DNA of 64,000 bases. It comes from Gammaproteobacteria bacterium UBA5109 (GTDB taxonomy: Bacteria; Pseudomonadota; Gammaproteobacteria; Pseudomonadales; Pseudohongiellaceae). The notes beneath the pieces are model-generated. The model did not search any database and was not told where the DNA came from. It saw only the letters and a list, made by a program, of their open reading frames with translations. Positions 15,936 through 23,167 of this stretch are shown here, one piece after another; the stretch's first letter is position 1; each line of letters starts with the position of its first letter. Location: NCBI GenBank assembly GCA_002414385.1, contig DHZH01000002.1:341591-405590 (forward strand), in the 5' to 3' direction. The translations under genes were made by a program, and so were the position numbers.

Positions 15936-17090
15936 TTATAAGGAACTGCCATCATATTTTTTCACCCAGCGATCATCCCAAAGCCATAAACTGAACTTGC
16001 CGGTCCCAAGCTGCATGATCCAGATAATGGAGCAAAGCAGTGCTGTATCAATCAGCGTCATTTCATAAGAAAGGAGCAGCCAGCAAAACAGGCAACTCAT
16101 GATCAGTGCAAAAACACGACCGGCCATTCCTGCCAGAATCATCAACGCGCATAGAATGACCAGCAGACCAACCCCTGTAGTGATGATTGAGTCTGCACTG
16201 AAAATATCTTTTTGATAAAAACTCAGACCCAACAGAAGTCCAATAAGAATACGTCCGAGCGGTAACAGTAGCTGCTGAATTAATCTGTAAGCTTCCAATA
16301 ATAAGTTACTGGTAGCACTGCTGCCGCGATTTATGCGGCCACTGACAGTCAGCCAGTCAATCAGAAAACCGGCCAGCAGGGGAAGCATAAAGGCAAAACC
16401 GGCAATGGTTGTAGCCGGGGGCTCCAGTATCGGCCACAACACCACTGCCAGGAAGCCCATCTGGAAGCCGGCGACAGCCCGTCGTTCGGGGTTGGCAGCC
16501 AGGGGAAAAACCGGACGGGAGTTACGCAGGCGCCTGTATTGGCCCCACTGAAACAGATAATAGGCCAGGCTCACGGAAAGATAGCTCCAGTGTATCTGCC
16601 CGAGCCAGACAGCCAGCAATGGCGCTATCAACAGTCCCAGGGCATCAAATTCCGTGTCCAGTCTGCTGCCCAGCAGGCTCTGATGTTTTGTAATACGGGC
16701 AATATAGCCGTCGATGCGGTCGATGACAGCCGCGACAAGATAGGCAAGTGCCGGAAATACAATAATATTTTCGGACAATCCCGGCTGGAAGATAAAGCCT
16801 GCAGTAAGTGCAATCAGCCAGCCCCTGAGCAGGCTCAGGCGATTGGCCCAGCCAAGATCAGCATAATTGGGTGAATTGTCATCCAGCCGGTTCAGGGCCA
16901 TGAAACCAAGTGCCCGGTAAATGCAGAAAAGCCAGATAATAGAGGATTGAATCAGGAGTACCGTTACCTGCAGCAGTGGCCAGAAATATAAAAAAAATAC
17001 TGAAAAAACAACAAGTAAGGCCAGACCCAGGTAGGCAAGAACATTCAGCTCGCGCCTTAAGGCATGCAGATTATTAGCGGATTCGGACAT
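15936..17090 (-). CDS. CDP-alcohol phosphatidyltransferase family membrane protein with a DoxX-like C-terminal half
   Basis: A 384-residue polytopic membrane protein. The family signature D-x2-D-G-x2-A-R-x8-G-x3-D-x3-D is complete: D124, D127, G128, A131, R132, G141, D145 and D149. The N-terminal half is therefore a phosphotransferase that moves a phospho-alcohol from a CDP-lipid or CDP-alcohol. Residues from about 265 form four more hydrophobic segments ending in QLGTGKFSLWLWDD, which looks like the end of DoxX-family proteins; that assignment is weaker. It faces the pterin-like operon tail to tail, and the end-to-end distance (24 bp) suggests functional association but not co-transcription. 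Function in this context is unknown. Confidence 0.82.
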   Translation of the reverse strand: MSESANNLHALRRELNVLAYLGLALLVVFSVFFLYFWPLLQVTVLLIQSSIIWLFCIYRALGFMALNRLDDNSPNYADLGWANRLSLLRGWLIALTAGFIFQPGLSENIIVFPALAYLVAAVIDRIDGYIARITKHQSLLGSRLDTEFDALGLLIAPLLAVWLGQIHWSYLSVSLAYYLFQWGQYRRLRNSRPVFPLAANPERRAVAGFQMGFLAVVLWPILEPPATTIAGFAFMLPLLAGFLIDWLTVSGRINRGSSATSNLLLEAYRLIQQLLLPLGRILIGLLLGLSFYQKDIFSADSIITTGVGLLVILCALMILAGMAGRVFALIMSCLFCWLLLSYEMTLIDTALLCSIIWIMQLGTGKFSLWLWDDRWVKKYDGSSL

Positions 17091-17406
17091 CGCTCAAACA
17101 TACGTAGCAGATGCGTTTTTTGCAATGCGAAAAGCTCAAATGTCTGTAATATAAGAGTTTTTGTCGGCACAGGCTGGAAATTTCAATAATTTCAGTGAAA
17201 ACAGAAACAAAGCGGCTTTTTTTCAAAAATAAACTAGACATTTCCTTCAAATATTGCCAACATTTGCCCTGAGGATGTGAATGAGGGTCGCTCCCTCCTG
17301 CACAACAGCTTTAGGATGACATATTTGTTGTATCAAACATGTTGTCTCAAAGGCAGATTAATTAATCGCTAGCCCCTAATATAAAAGTAGTTTAAGGAGA
17401 AAGATT
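17091..17406. other. Intergenic region upstream of the gfcA-like gene
   Basis: 316 bp without a credible gene, between two divergent genes. It holds a 5-bp hairpin (GAGGG at 17283-17287, CCCTC at 17293-17297, loop TCGCT), the first copy of the 13-mer ATATTTGTTGTAT at 17321-17333 and an AT-rich stretch TTAATTAATCGC further down. AAGGAGA lies in front of the GTG start at 17407. No promoter with both good boxes and no ops/JUMPStart element was seen. Confidence 0.5.
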
Positions 17407-17694
17407 GTGAGAATTCTTGGTAAAAAAATAGCAATTGCTTTACTGTCAATATCTATGGCTCTGGTGCCCAGCCTGAATGCTAATGCGCAGGCCGGTGGTG
17501 GCACAGTTCTTGGCATGTCCACAGCGACAGCTGCTGTCGTTGGTGTGATCGCCGTTGCCGCAATAGCCTACAACGTTGACTCGAATGATGACAGCCAGCG
17601 TTTTATACCGCCTGCTGATGAAGATTCATCTACAACCACTACTACAGATACTTCCAGTGGTGGCGGTTCAACGACTACAACTACAACCAACTAA
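17407..17694 (+). CDS. Small secreted Thr-rich protein, GfcA/YjbE-like
   Basis: A 95-residue protein starting at GTG, with AAGGAGA in front. It has a signal peptide (basic MRILGKK, hydrophobic core, cleavage likely after NANA-QA), a Gly/Ala-rich hydrophobic segment (about 40-58) and a C-terminal tail almost entirely of Thr, Ser, Gly and Asp, ending in SGGGSTTTTTTN. E. coli GfcA and YjbE have the same build, a short exported protein with a poly-Thr tail, and head the operons for group 4 capsule and Yjb exopolysaccharide. The YjbH-like gene downstream supports this. The call rests on composition and context; there is no catalytic motif. A strong terminator follows. Confidence 0.65.
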   Translation: MRILGKKIAIALLSISMALVPSLNANAQAGGGTVLGMSTATAAVVGVIAVAAIAYNVDSNDDSQRFIPPADEDSSTTTTTDTSSGGGSTTTTTTN

Positions 17695-17725
17695 TATTTG
17701 TTGTATTAAAGTAGAAAGATAGAAT

Positions 17726-17752
17726 AAAAAAGGCGGCTTTGCCGCCTTTTTT
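17726..17752 (+). terminator. Intrinsic terminator after the gfcA-like gene
   Basis: A perfect 7-bp stem AGGCGGC/GCCGCCT with a TTT loop (17731-17747), preceded by a run of A and followed by TTTTT, 30 bp past the stop. The A-run and T-run make it usable in both directions. It separates the abundant small-protein gene from yjbH, so yjbH depends on read-through or its own promoter. Confidence 0.9.
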
Positions 17753-17817
17753 ATGTCTGAAAAAAACTTCTTTTCCTTAGCTTGTACTTTGCAAAAACAG
17801 AATGGTAAAAACCGTTC

Positions 17818-19896
17818 ATGAAAAGCCAGATCAAATATTTACTGTTTTTGACATTCCCCTGGATTTCGATTGACTCCAGTGCTGCCGATTTCGGTACCAC
17901 CGGACTGATTGATATTCCCAGTGCGCGCATGATGAATGACGGGGAATTCAAGTTTCTGATGAGCCGCCAGACTGTTGCCGATATCTATTCCCTCAACTAT
18001 CAGGCAACTCCCTGGCTGGAGTCGACTTTTCGCTACACCATTTTCAACCCGGATGATGTTCCGGGCTCTGTTGATGATCTTTATGATCGCAGCTATGAGG
18101 TAAAGCTACGGTTACTCAGGGAGCGAAGAATAATTCCGCAATTGGCTGTCGGGGTTCGTGATGTATTGGGTACAGGAGCTTGGGACGGTGAATATCTTGT
18201 GGCTTCAAAGTCTTTCGGCAACCTGGATTTTACCCTCGGCACTGGCTGGGGCAGACTGGCCGAACGCTCCGCTTTCAACAACCCTCTGACGGGAATCAGT
18301 GATCGTTTTGAACGGCGTGATGCAGAGACTGGACGCGGCGGCAAAGTATCATTTGATAATTTCTTCAGCGGCTCCGATGTCGGTATTTTTGGCGGATTCA
18401 GCTATGACCTGAGTGAATGGAATACCCGCTTTATTGTTGAATACAATTCGGATTCCTATGCCCGTGAGCGAAGATTTGGAACTATCCCGGATGCCTCCCC
18501 CTACAGTTACGGCCTTGAATGGGAACCCAGCCCCGGCCTGACACTGGGTATCAGTCGCCAACAGGGCAACCAGACTGCTTTCTTTATTTCGGCTGCTACC
18601 GATACCAAAGCTACTGCACCACGCTTCACAGAAAACCTGGTTGTACCGGTCAGCTCAAACCTGGCGATTCAGTCGGAAGCGGCGCAACGCACCAACTGGT
18701 ATGGTCGATTGCTGGTTGATACCGAAGGCATGGGCCTGCTGTTGCGCTCCGCCTATCTCAGTGAGGATGAAACCAGCGTCAGTTTTGAGCTTTCCAACCG
18801 TCAATATAATTTAACGGCGGATGCCATTAACCGCTTTCTGACCCTCGCGGAGATTCATTTGCCGGCCCAGGTAAACATGATCGAGATTGTTTTAAATGAT
18901 GGGGGTATACGGACACAGTCAATTCGCTATCAACGCCAGTTTGGTGCCCAGCAGCGCCCCTGGTTGTCCCGGGAAGATCTGGTTGAAATCAGGCCAGGTC
19001 AACCTCTTTTTGATCCGACAGTCCGAACCCGCTACCGGATTCCCAATGTCAGTTTTGGGGCCGACCTGGCCATGCGCGTCTCACTGTTTGATCCGGATCA
19101 GCCGGCCCGCTATCAGGTAATGCTGAAGACTACGGCAGCCATGGATCTGGGTAATTATTTTACCCTCTATGGTAGCTACAATTTTGATATTGATAATGAT
19201 TTTGACACTATAACCCGTGATGCCAATTCCGTATTGCCGCATGTGCGTTCCGAGATTGCACGTTACCTTAAGGAAGGCGATACCGGGCTGGATACTTTAT
19301 ATCTGCAAAAGCAGGGCAATCTCGGGCGTGATCTGTACTATCGGGCCTACAGCGGATACTTGGAAGAAATGTTTGCCGGCATAGGTTCGGAAATTTTATA
19401 CAGCCCTTTCAATTCACGCCTGGCTTTTGGATTGAACCTGAACTATGTCAGACAGCGTGATTATGACAAGGATCTGGACCTGCTGGATTATTCAGTACTG
19501 ACCGGCCATGTCAGTGCCTACTGGGCTACTCCCTGGTATAACTATGACCTGGCTGTGCATGTCGGCCGTTACCTGGCAAAGGACAAAGGGGCGACCTTTG
19601 AAATACGCCGGACCTTTGATAATGGCTGGATGGTCGGAGCCTGGGCGACTTTCACGGATGTATCGGCCGAAGATTTTGGTGAAGGCAGCTTCGACAAGGG
19701 ACTGTTTTTCAGGATTCCATTTGACCAGCTACTACCGGGCAATACCCGTGGCGCCTATACCACCCGAATTCGATCAGTTCAGCGTGATGGTGGACAACGA
19801 CTGGAAAGTATCGCCACTACTCTTTGGTATGATCTGCGACCCAGTCGCTATGATGCACTTGTCAATAACCGGCTGAGAATGATTCCGGGACTATGA
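17818..19896 (+). CDS. YjbH-family outer-membrane exopolysaccharide export protein
   Basis: A 692-residue exported protein. After a signal peptide (cleavage near SSA-ADFG) comes ADFGTTGLIDIPSARMMNDG, the hallmark start of YjbH/GfcD proteins, and then many alternating amphipathic strands rich in aromatic residues, as in an outer-membrane beta-barrel (for example FTLYGSYNFDIDNDFD and AYWATPWYNYDLAVHVG). The size matches E. coli YjbH. The last residues overlap the lipoprotein gene by four bases (ATGA). YjbH/GfcD is thought to take part in polysaccharide passage across the outer membrane; the polymer here is unknown and no glycan synthesis genes of the Wzx/Wzy type are in the window. Confidence 0.88.
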   Translation: MKSQIKYLLFLTFPWISIDSSAADFGTTGLIDIPSARMMNDGEFKFLMSRQTVADIYSLNYQATPWLESTFRYTIFNPDDVPGSVDDLYDRSYEVKLRLLRERRIIPQLAVGVRDVLGTGAWDGEYLVASKSFGNLDFTLGTGWGRLAERSAFNNPLTGISDRFERRDAETGRGGKVSFDNFFSGSDVGIFGGFSYDLSEWNTRFIVEYNSDSYARERRFGTIPDASPYSYGLEWEPSPGLTLGISRQQGNQTAFFISAATDTKATAPRFTENLVVPVSSNLAIQSEAAQRTNWYGRLLVDTEGMGLLLRSAYLSEDETSVSFELSNRQYNLTADAINRFLTLAEIHLPAQVNMIEIVLNDGGIRTQSIRYQRQFGAQQRPWLSREDLVEIRPGQPLFDPTVRTRYRIPNVSFGADLAMRVSLFDPDQPARYQVMLKTTAAMDLGNYFTLYGSYNFDIDNDFDTITRDANSVLPHVRSEIARYLKEGDTGLDTLYLQKQGNLGRDLYYRAYSGYLEEMFAGIGSEILYSPFNSRLAFGLNLNYVRQRDYDKDLDLLDYSVLTGHVSAYWATPWYNYDLAVHVGRYLAKDKGATFEIRRTFDNGWMVGAWATFTDVSAEDFGEGSFDKGLFFRIPFDQLLPGNTRGAYTTRIRSVQRDGGQRLESIATTLWYDLRPSRYDALVNNRLRMIPGL

Positions 19897-20456
19897 AAAA
19901 ATTCAGCTCAATAATATTTCTAATCGTGCTTGGCCTTGGCTTGCAGGCCTGCTCATTTCGTTCGACGCAACTGGATTTGTTAATGCGAGCCCTTGATGAC
20001 TCCAGTGACGAAATTCCGGCCGAAGATCTGGCCTGGACCCTGCTTTGGTCAGGCGACACCTATACCCTGTATCCGGTATTTTCCAATGACGGTACTGTCG
20101 CCAATTTTGTCAACACTGAAGGAACAATTGTCATCGCCTTTGATTCCGAATTCTGGCAGGTTCTGGCCGTACAGGGACTTTTGCCTGATGAACAGAATAT
20201 TCAAATCAGCCAAAATGGCAGTTCCTGGGAATTTGTCGATGAGAATGGGACTGTAAGCACACATCGGTGCGAGGAATTTGATTCCGTTCTGCAGGCCGGT
20301 AACAGAATCTGGACGCAGGATTGCACAGAAGCTTCTGGTGCCGACTATATGAATGAGAAAAGGGTTAACCCTGATAATGAGATAGTGCTGATGCGCTTTA
20401 TGGTGCATCCGGATTACCCGATGATTACCCTGACACCGGATAGACTGACTTTCTAG
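19893..20456 (+). CDS. YjbF/GfcB-like lipoprotein
   Basis: A 187-residue lipoprotein: basic start, hydrophobic core and lipobox LGLQAC with the acylated C20. The mature part is acidic, with WTLLWSGDTYTLYPVF, SWEFVDENG and a final LMRFMVHPDYPMITLTPDRL. YjbF/GfcB lipoproteins accompany YjbH/GfcD in polysaccharide operons, and the coupling to yjbH here supports that assignment, although I cannot align it confidently by eye. The partner YjbG/GfcC gene is missing. Serine at position +2 after the lipidated Cys favours sorting to the outer membrane. Confidence 0.6.
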   Translation: MKKFSSIIFLIVLGLGLQACSFRSTQLDLLMRALDDSSDEIPAEDLAWTLLWSGDTYTLYPVFSNDGTVANFVNTEGTIVIAFDSEFWQVLAVQGLLPDEQNIQISQNGSSWEFVDENGTVSTHRCEEFDSVLQAGNRIWTQDCTEASGADYMNEKRVNPDNEIVLMRFMVHPDYPMITLTPDRLTF

Positions 20457-20542
20457 CGGGTTAACAAGCTGACTTTTTACAAAAATACAGTGTTTTCCAG
20501 AACGTGCATTAGATACAGCATGATCTATGCTAAGGTTAAAAA

Positions 20543-21028
20543 ATGATAAATTTAAACAGAATCAAAGCCATGCATATTCCCGGTTTAGCAGCTGCCTTCC
20601 TGGTGCTTAGCGCCTCCCTGAGCACTTTTTCCAGTGCCCAGGAAAACATTCCGGCCGGTGAACCGCAAGAAGCAAATACAGAATCATCTATGGACAGCGA
20701 AGATAAAGCCTACACTTCCTATGCAATTTGTGCCGGTTACTACTCGGTGATGGTCGATGAATTCAGGGCCTTGCCTACAGCTCCGGAAGTGGACAATACA
20801 ATTGCTGCCTATGAAGAGGCCGGTGAAGTTTCGACCCTGCTGGCTACGACTTTTGCCGCGATTGATTATTCTGCTGAAGCAATAGATGCTGTTGTGGAAG
20901 GCGCGATAAACCGCGAAACAGAAAACTTCAGGGATATGATCAGTCATGATGTTCAACTGGTTGGCTCACTTTACGACATGATCTGCGAGCGCATGATTGA
21001 TGAAGGTGTCACTGTACTCGCAGGGTAA
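20543..21028 (+). CDS. Secreted hypothetical protein, 161 residues
   Basis: Not recognised. It has an N-terminal export signal (AAAFLVLSASLSTFSSAQE, cleavage probably after SAQ or SSA), an acidic linker rich in Glu and Ser, and a helical domain from about residue 55 with two cysteines, in SYAICAGYYSVM and YDMICERM. The two Cys could form a disulfide in the periplasm. AAGG lies ahead of the ATG. It sits 86 bp behind the lipoprotein gene in the same direction and may belong to the same transcript; a hairpin-like GCATTAGAT/ATCTATGC pair lies between them (20506-20530). Confidence 0.6.
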   Translation: MINLNRIKAMHIPGLAAAFLVLSASLSTFSSAQENIPAGEPQEANTESSMDSEDKAYTSYAICAGYYSVMVDEFRALPTAPEVDNTIAAYEEAGEVSTLLATTFAAIDYSAEAIDAVVEGAINRETENFRDMISHDVQLVGSLYDMICERMIDEGVTVLAG

Positions 21029-21183
21029 AAATTCTTTGCGTTGCTGTCAGCTTTTCCCTCAATATTCCCACTTGATTTACCCTTATCTGGGTTTGCTACA
21101 CAACAATCTATACAGAACCCGCTATTTGCAATAAGCTTTAGATCAAAATTCCTCAATAACAAAAACCTTAACAGGGGGAACTG

Positions 21184-21636
21184 ATGAAAAAAGCGCTGAT
21201 ATTCCTGTCCCTTGCCGGATCATTCTTCTTCTCTTTTTACAGTCTCAATGCAGCCGAGATGGTAGACGACTTTGTCGTTATTCAACTGGATGACATTGAG
21301 TGGGATGAAAACCTCAATGAAGTTCAGCGCCGGGTTATCTATGGCGATCCGGATACTGAAGGGCTTTATATCATGCGTGTACGCTTCTGGCCCGGTGGGT
21401 CAAGCCTGCCCCATTATCATACCCAGGATCGGTTCGTTACCGTTATTGAGGGCACCTGGCATGCGGGGACTGATGCCAGTCATGATATGGAAAATACCAC
21501 GGCAATCCCGCCGGGCGGCTTCATGATTCATCCCGCCGGCGCCGTGCATTATGACGGTTCCCGTGGAGGCCCCGTTGTAGTGGAAATCCGCGGTATGGGA
21601 CCGGTAGTAACAGAGTACGTTGATATTGTTCCCTAG
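21184..21636 (+). CDS. Exported cupin-domain protein
   Basis: A 150-residue protein with a signal peptide (KKALIFLSLAGSFFFSFYSL, cleavage near LNA-AEM) and one cupin barrel. Motif 1 reads WPGGSSLPHYHTQDRFVTVI and motif 2 PPGGFMIHPAGAVHYDG, giving a likely metal set of His, His and His, with Asp or Gln at the remaining place. It resembles periplasmic cupins of unknown substrate. AGGGGGAACTG ahead of the ATG is a strong ribosome binding site. It is probably monocistronic, since a 155-bp gap precedes it. Confidence 0.8.
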   Translation: MKKALIFLSLAGSFFFSFYSLNAAEMVDDFVVIQLDDIEWDENLNEVQRRVIYGDPDTEGLYIMRVRFWPGGSSLPHYHTQDRFVTVIEGTWHAGTDASHDMENTTAIPPGGFMIHPAGAVHYDGSRGGPVVVEIRGMGPVVTEYVDIVP

Positions 21637-21665
21637 CTGGACAACACAATCTCTTCATGACAAAG

Positions 21666-21887
21666 CTATATTCCGCCTTTGCCGGTAAGTCTCGATAATA
21701 TCGTCTGGAACTCGTCTTCACTGATGTCGATATGCTCTACCACGCGCCCATAGAGCATGATGGTAGGGACATTGCGGTCATTCAGTTCGCGTTGTGTTTC
21801 ATGCAGGCAATACAGAATTGTACGTTCCTTCCTGTTCAGGCCGTCGCGCACATCTGGCAGATCGCTGGTATCAATTTGTTTGCTCAT
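21666..21887 (-). CDS. Small conserved-looking hypothetical protein, 73 residues
   Basis: Not recognised. The 73 residues are soluble and charged (QIDTSDLPDVRDGLNRKERT, and IMLYGRVVEHIDISEDEFQ), with the look of a small helix-turn-helix or adaptor-like fold but no diagnostic motif. It converges on the cupin gene. The ATG at 21887 has no Shine-Dalgarno sequence: the space directly upstream is taken up by a copy of a GGGGACAGTCCCC repeat three bases away, so the native 5' region may have been replaced. Reading frame quality looks genuine (balanced composition and ordinary codons). Confidence 0.5.
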   Translation of the reverse strand: MSKQIDTSDLPDVRDGLNRKERTILYCLHETQRELNDRNVPTIMLYGRVVEHIDISEDEFQTILSRLTGKGGI

Positions 21888-21890
21888 ATA

Positions 21891-21955
21891 TAAATTGGGG
21901 ACAGTCCCCGATTTTTCCCATGGTCTGCATTAAATTGGGGACAGTTCCCATTATT
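21891..21955. repeat. Two-copy GGGGACAGTCCCC dispersed repeat
   Basis: Two copies of a roughly 24-base unit begin 40 bp apart: TAAATTGGGGACAGTCCCCG at 21891-21910, and TAAATTGGGGACAGTTCCCA at 21931-21950. The first copy contains a perfect 6+1+6 palindrome (GGGGAC-A-GTCCCC, 21897-21909); in the second one base has changed. Such hairpins are found around REP-associated tyrosine transposases (RAYT) in gammaproteobacteria; no transposase gene is in this window. That link is from memory of the motif, not a search. Confidence 0.7.
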
Positions 21956-22083
21956 CCCCAGCCACTATAGAAAGCATTTGCGCTTATGTAAATCCGGCCC
22001 CAATACAGGTTTTGAATTTGCAGTCTTTTACTGCATAATCAACGCCCGCTTTAATTCAATTAATTCCTCAGGCTCAGATTTTC

Positions 22084-23058
22084 ATGTGGTTCAAGAATCT
22101 CCGATTGTATTGTCTCGTTTCGCCGTTTGATTTATCCATTGAAGAACTTGAAGCCAGTCTGGCGGAGCACAGCTTCACGCCCTGTGCCAGCTATGAAAAG
22201 TCGCGCATTGGCTGGGTAAGTCCTCTTGGTGATGCCGCCCCGATAATAGATGAAGAAGACGTGACACCGATGCTGACGCATGTCATTGGTGATTACATTA
22301 TGTTATGCGCACAAAAGCAGGATCGTCTGTTACCGGCTTCAGTTGTCCGGGAAGCCACCGCCGAAAGAGTCGCTGAACTGGAGCAAAGGCAGGCCCGGAA
22401 AATCTATCGCAAGGAAAAACGGGAAATTCAGGATGATGTATTCAGCGCGCTTCTTCCCAGAGCCTTCCCACGAAGCAGTAAAACTTTTGCCTATATAAGC
22501 CGCGCAGATAACCTGCTGGTGGTTGATTCGGCAAGTGCTCCCCGAGCCGAGGAACTGATTAACCTGCTCAGGGACAGCCTCGGTTCAATTCCACTTGCAA
22601 TTCCAGACAGCAAGCGCGCTCCCGGAGCCGTTATGACTCACTGGCTGAAAAACGGCAAGGCCACTGATCATTTTGAAATCCATGATGCCTGTGAGCTGGT
22701 CAACCCACTGGATGCAACCAATGTAGTTCGCTGCAAGAACCAGGAGCTGGATGGTGATGAAATTGAAGCACATCTGGCTGCCGGAAAGCAGGTCAAACAG
22801 TTAAACGTACGCTGGAACAATCAATTGAACTGCAACATCCTGGATGATTTGAGCATCAAACAATTGCAGTTCGAAGAAATCAAGGAAGAAGCCGAAAGCT
22901 TTGATGAAGAAAGCGCCGCGCAGAAATTTGACCAGGAATTTTCCCTGATGACTTTGCAGCTAAGTGCCTTCTTCAAGTCATTGTTTAATGCCTTTGGCGG
23001 TCTGGAAGATCCGGATAAAAAAGTGTTGCCGGATAACAGGAATAAAGAAGAAGCTTGA
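22084..23058 (+). CDS. rdgC: Recombination-associated protein RdgC
   Basis: DNA-binding ring protein that restrains RecA activity and matters for replication-fork restart. The 324 residues begin MWFKNLRLYCLVSPFDLSIE, the usual RdgC start, and include SRIGWVSPLG, PRSSKTFAYI and ALTL-like later stretches such as CELVNPLDATNVVRC. Length is close to the approximately 300 of homologues, with a slightly longer acidic C-terminus (DPDKKVLPDNRNKEEA). It stands alone between the repeat block and recQ, in the direction of recQ. Confidence 0.93.
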   Translation: MWFKNLRLYCLVSPFDLSIEELEASLAEHSFTPCASYEKSRIGWVSPLGDAAPIIDEEDVTPMLTHVIGDYIMLCAQKQDRLLPASVVREATAERVAELEQRQARKIYRKEKREIQDDVFSALLPRAFPRSSKTFAYISRADNLLVVDSASAPRAEELINLLRDSLGSIPLAIPDSKRAPGAVMTHWLKNGKATDHFEIHDACELVNPLDATNVVRCKNQELDGDEIEAHLAAGKQVKQLNVRWNNQLNCNILDDLSIKQLQFEEIKEEAESFDEESAAQKFDQEFSLMTLQLSAFFKSLFNAFGGLEDPDKKVLPDNRNKEEA

Positions 23059-23167
23059 GGGTAAAAGCAGAGTGCCATTCAGGCATTCCTGAACTACACT
23101 GATGCATGACCGGTCCCGCCATGACCGCACTCATCAGATTTCAGTGATTCAGGTATACTGCCCCGCC

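Noticed and set aside
21891..21955. CRISPR-like array
   Set aside because: Only two imperfect units, 40 bp apart, with a palindromic core and no cas genes; a dispersed repeat explains it better.
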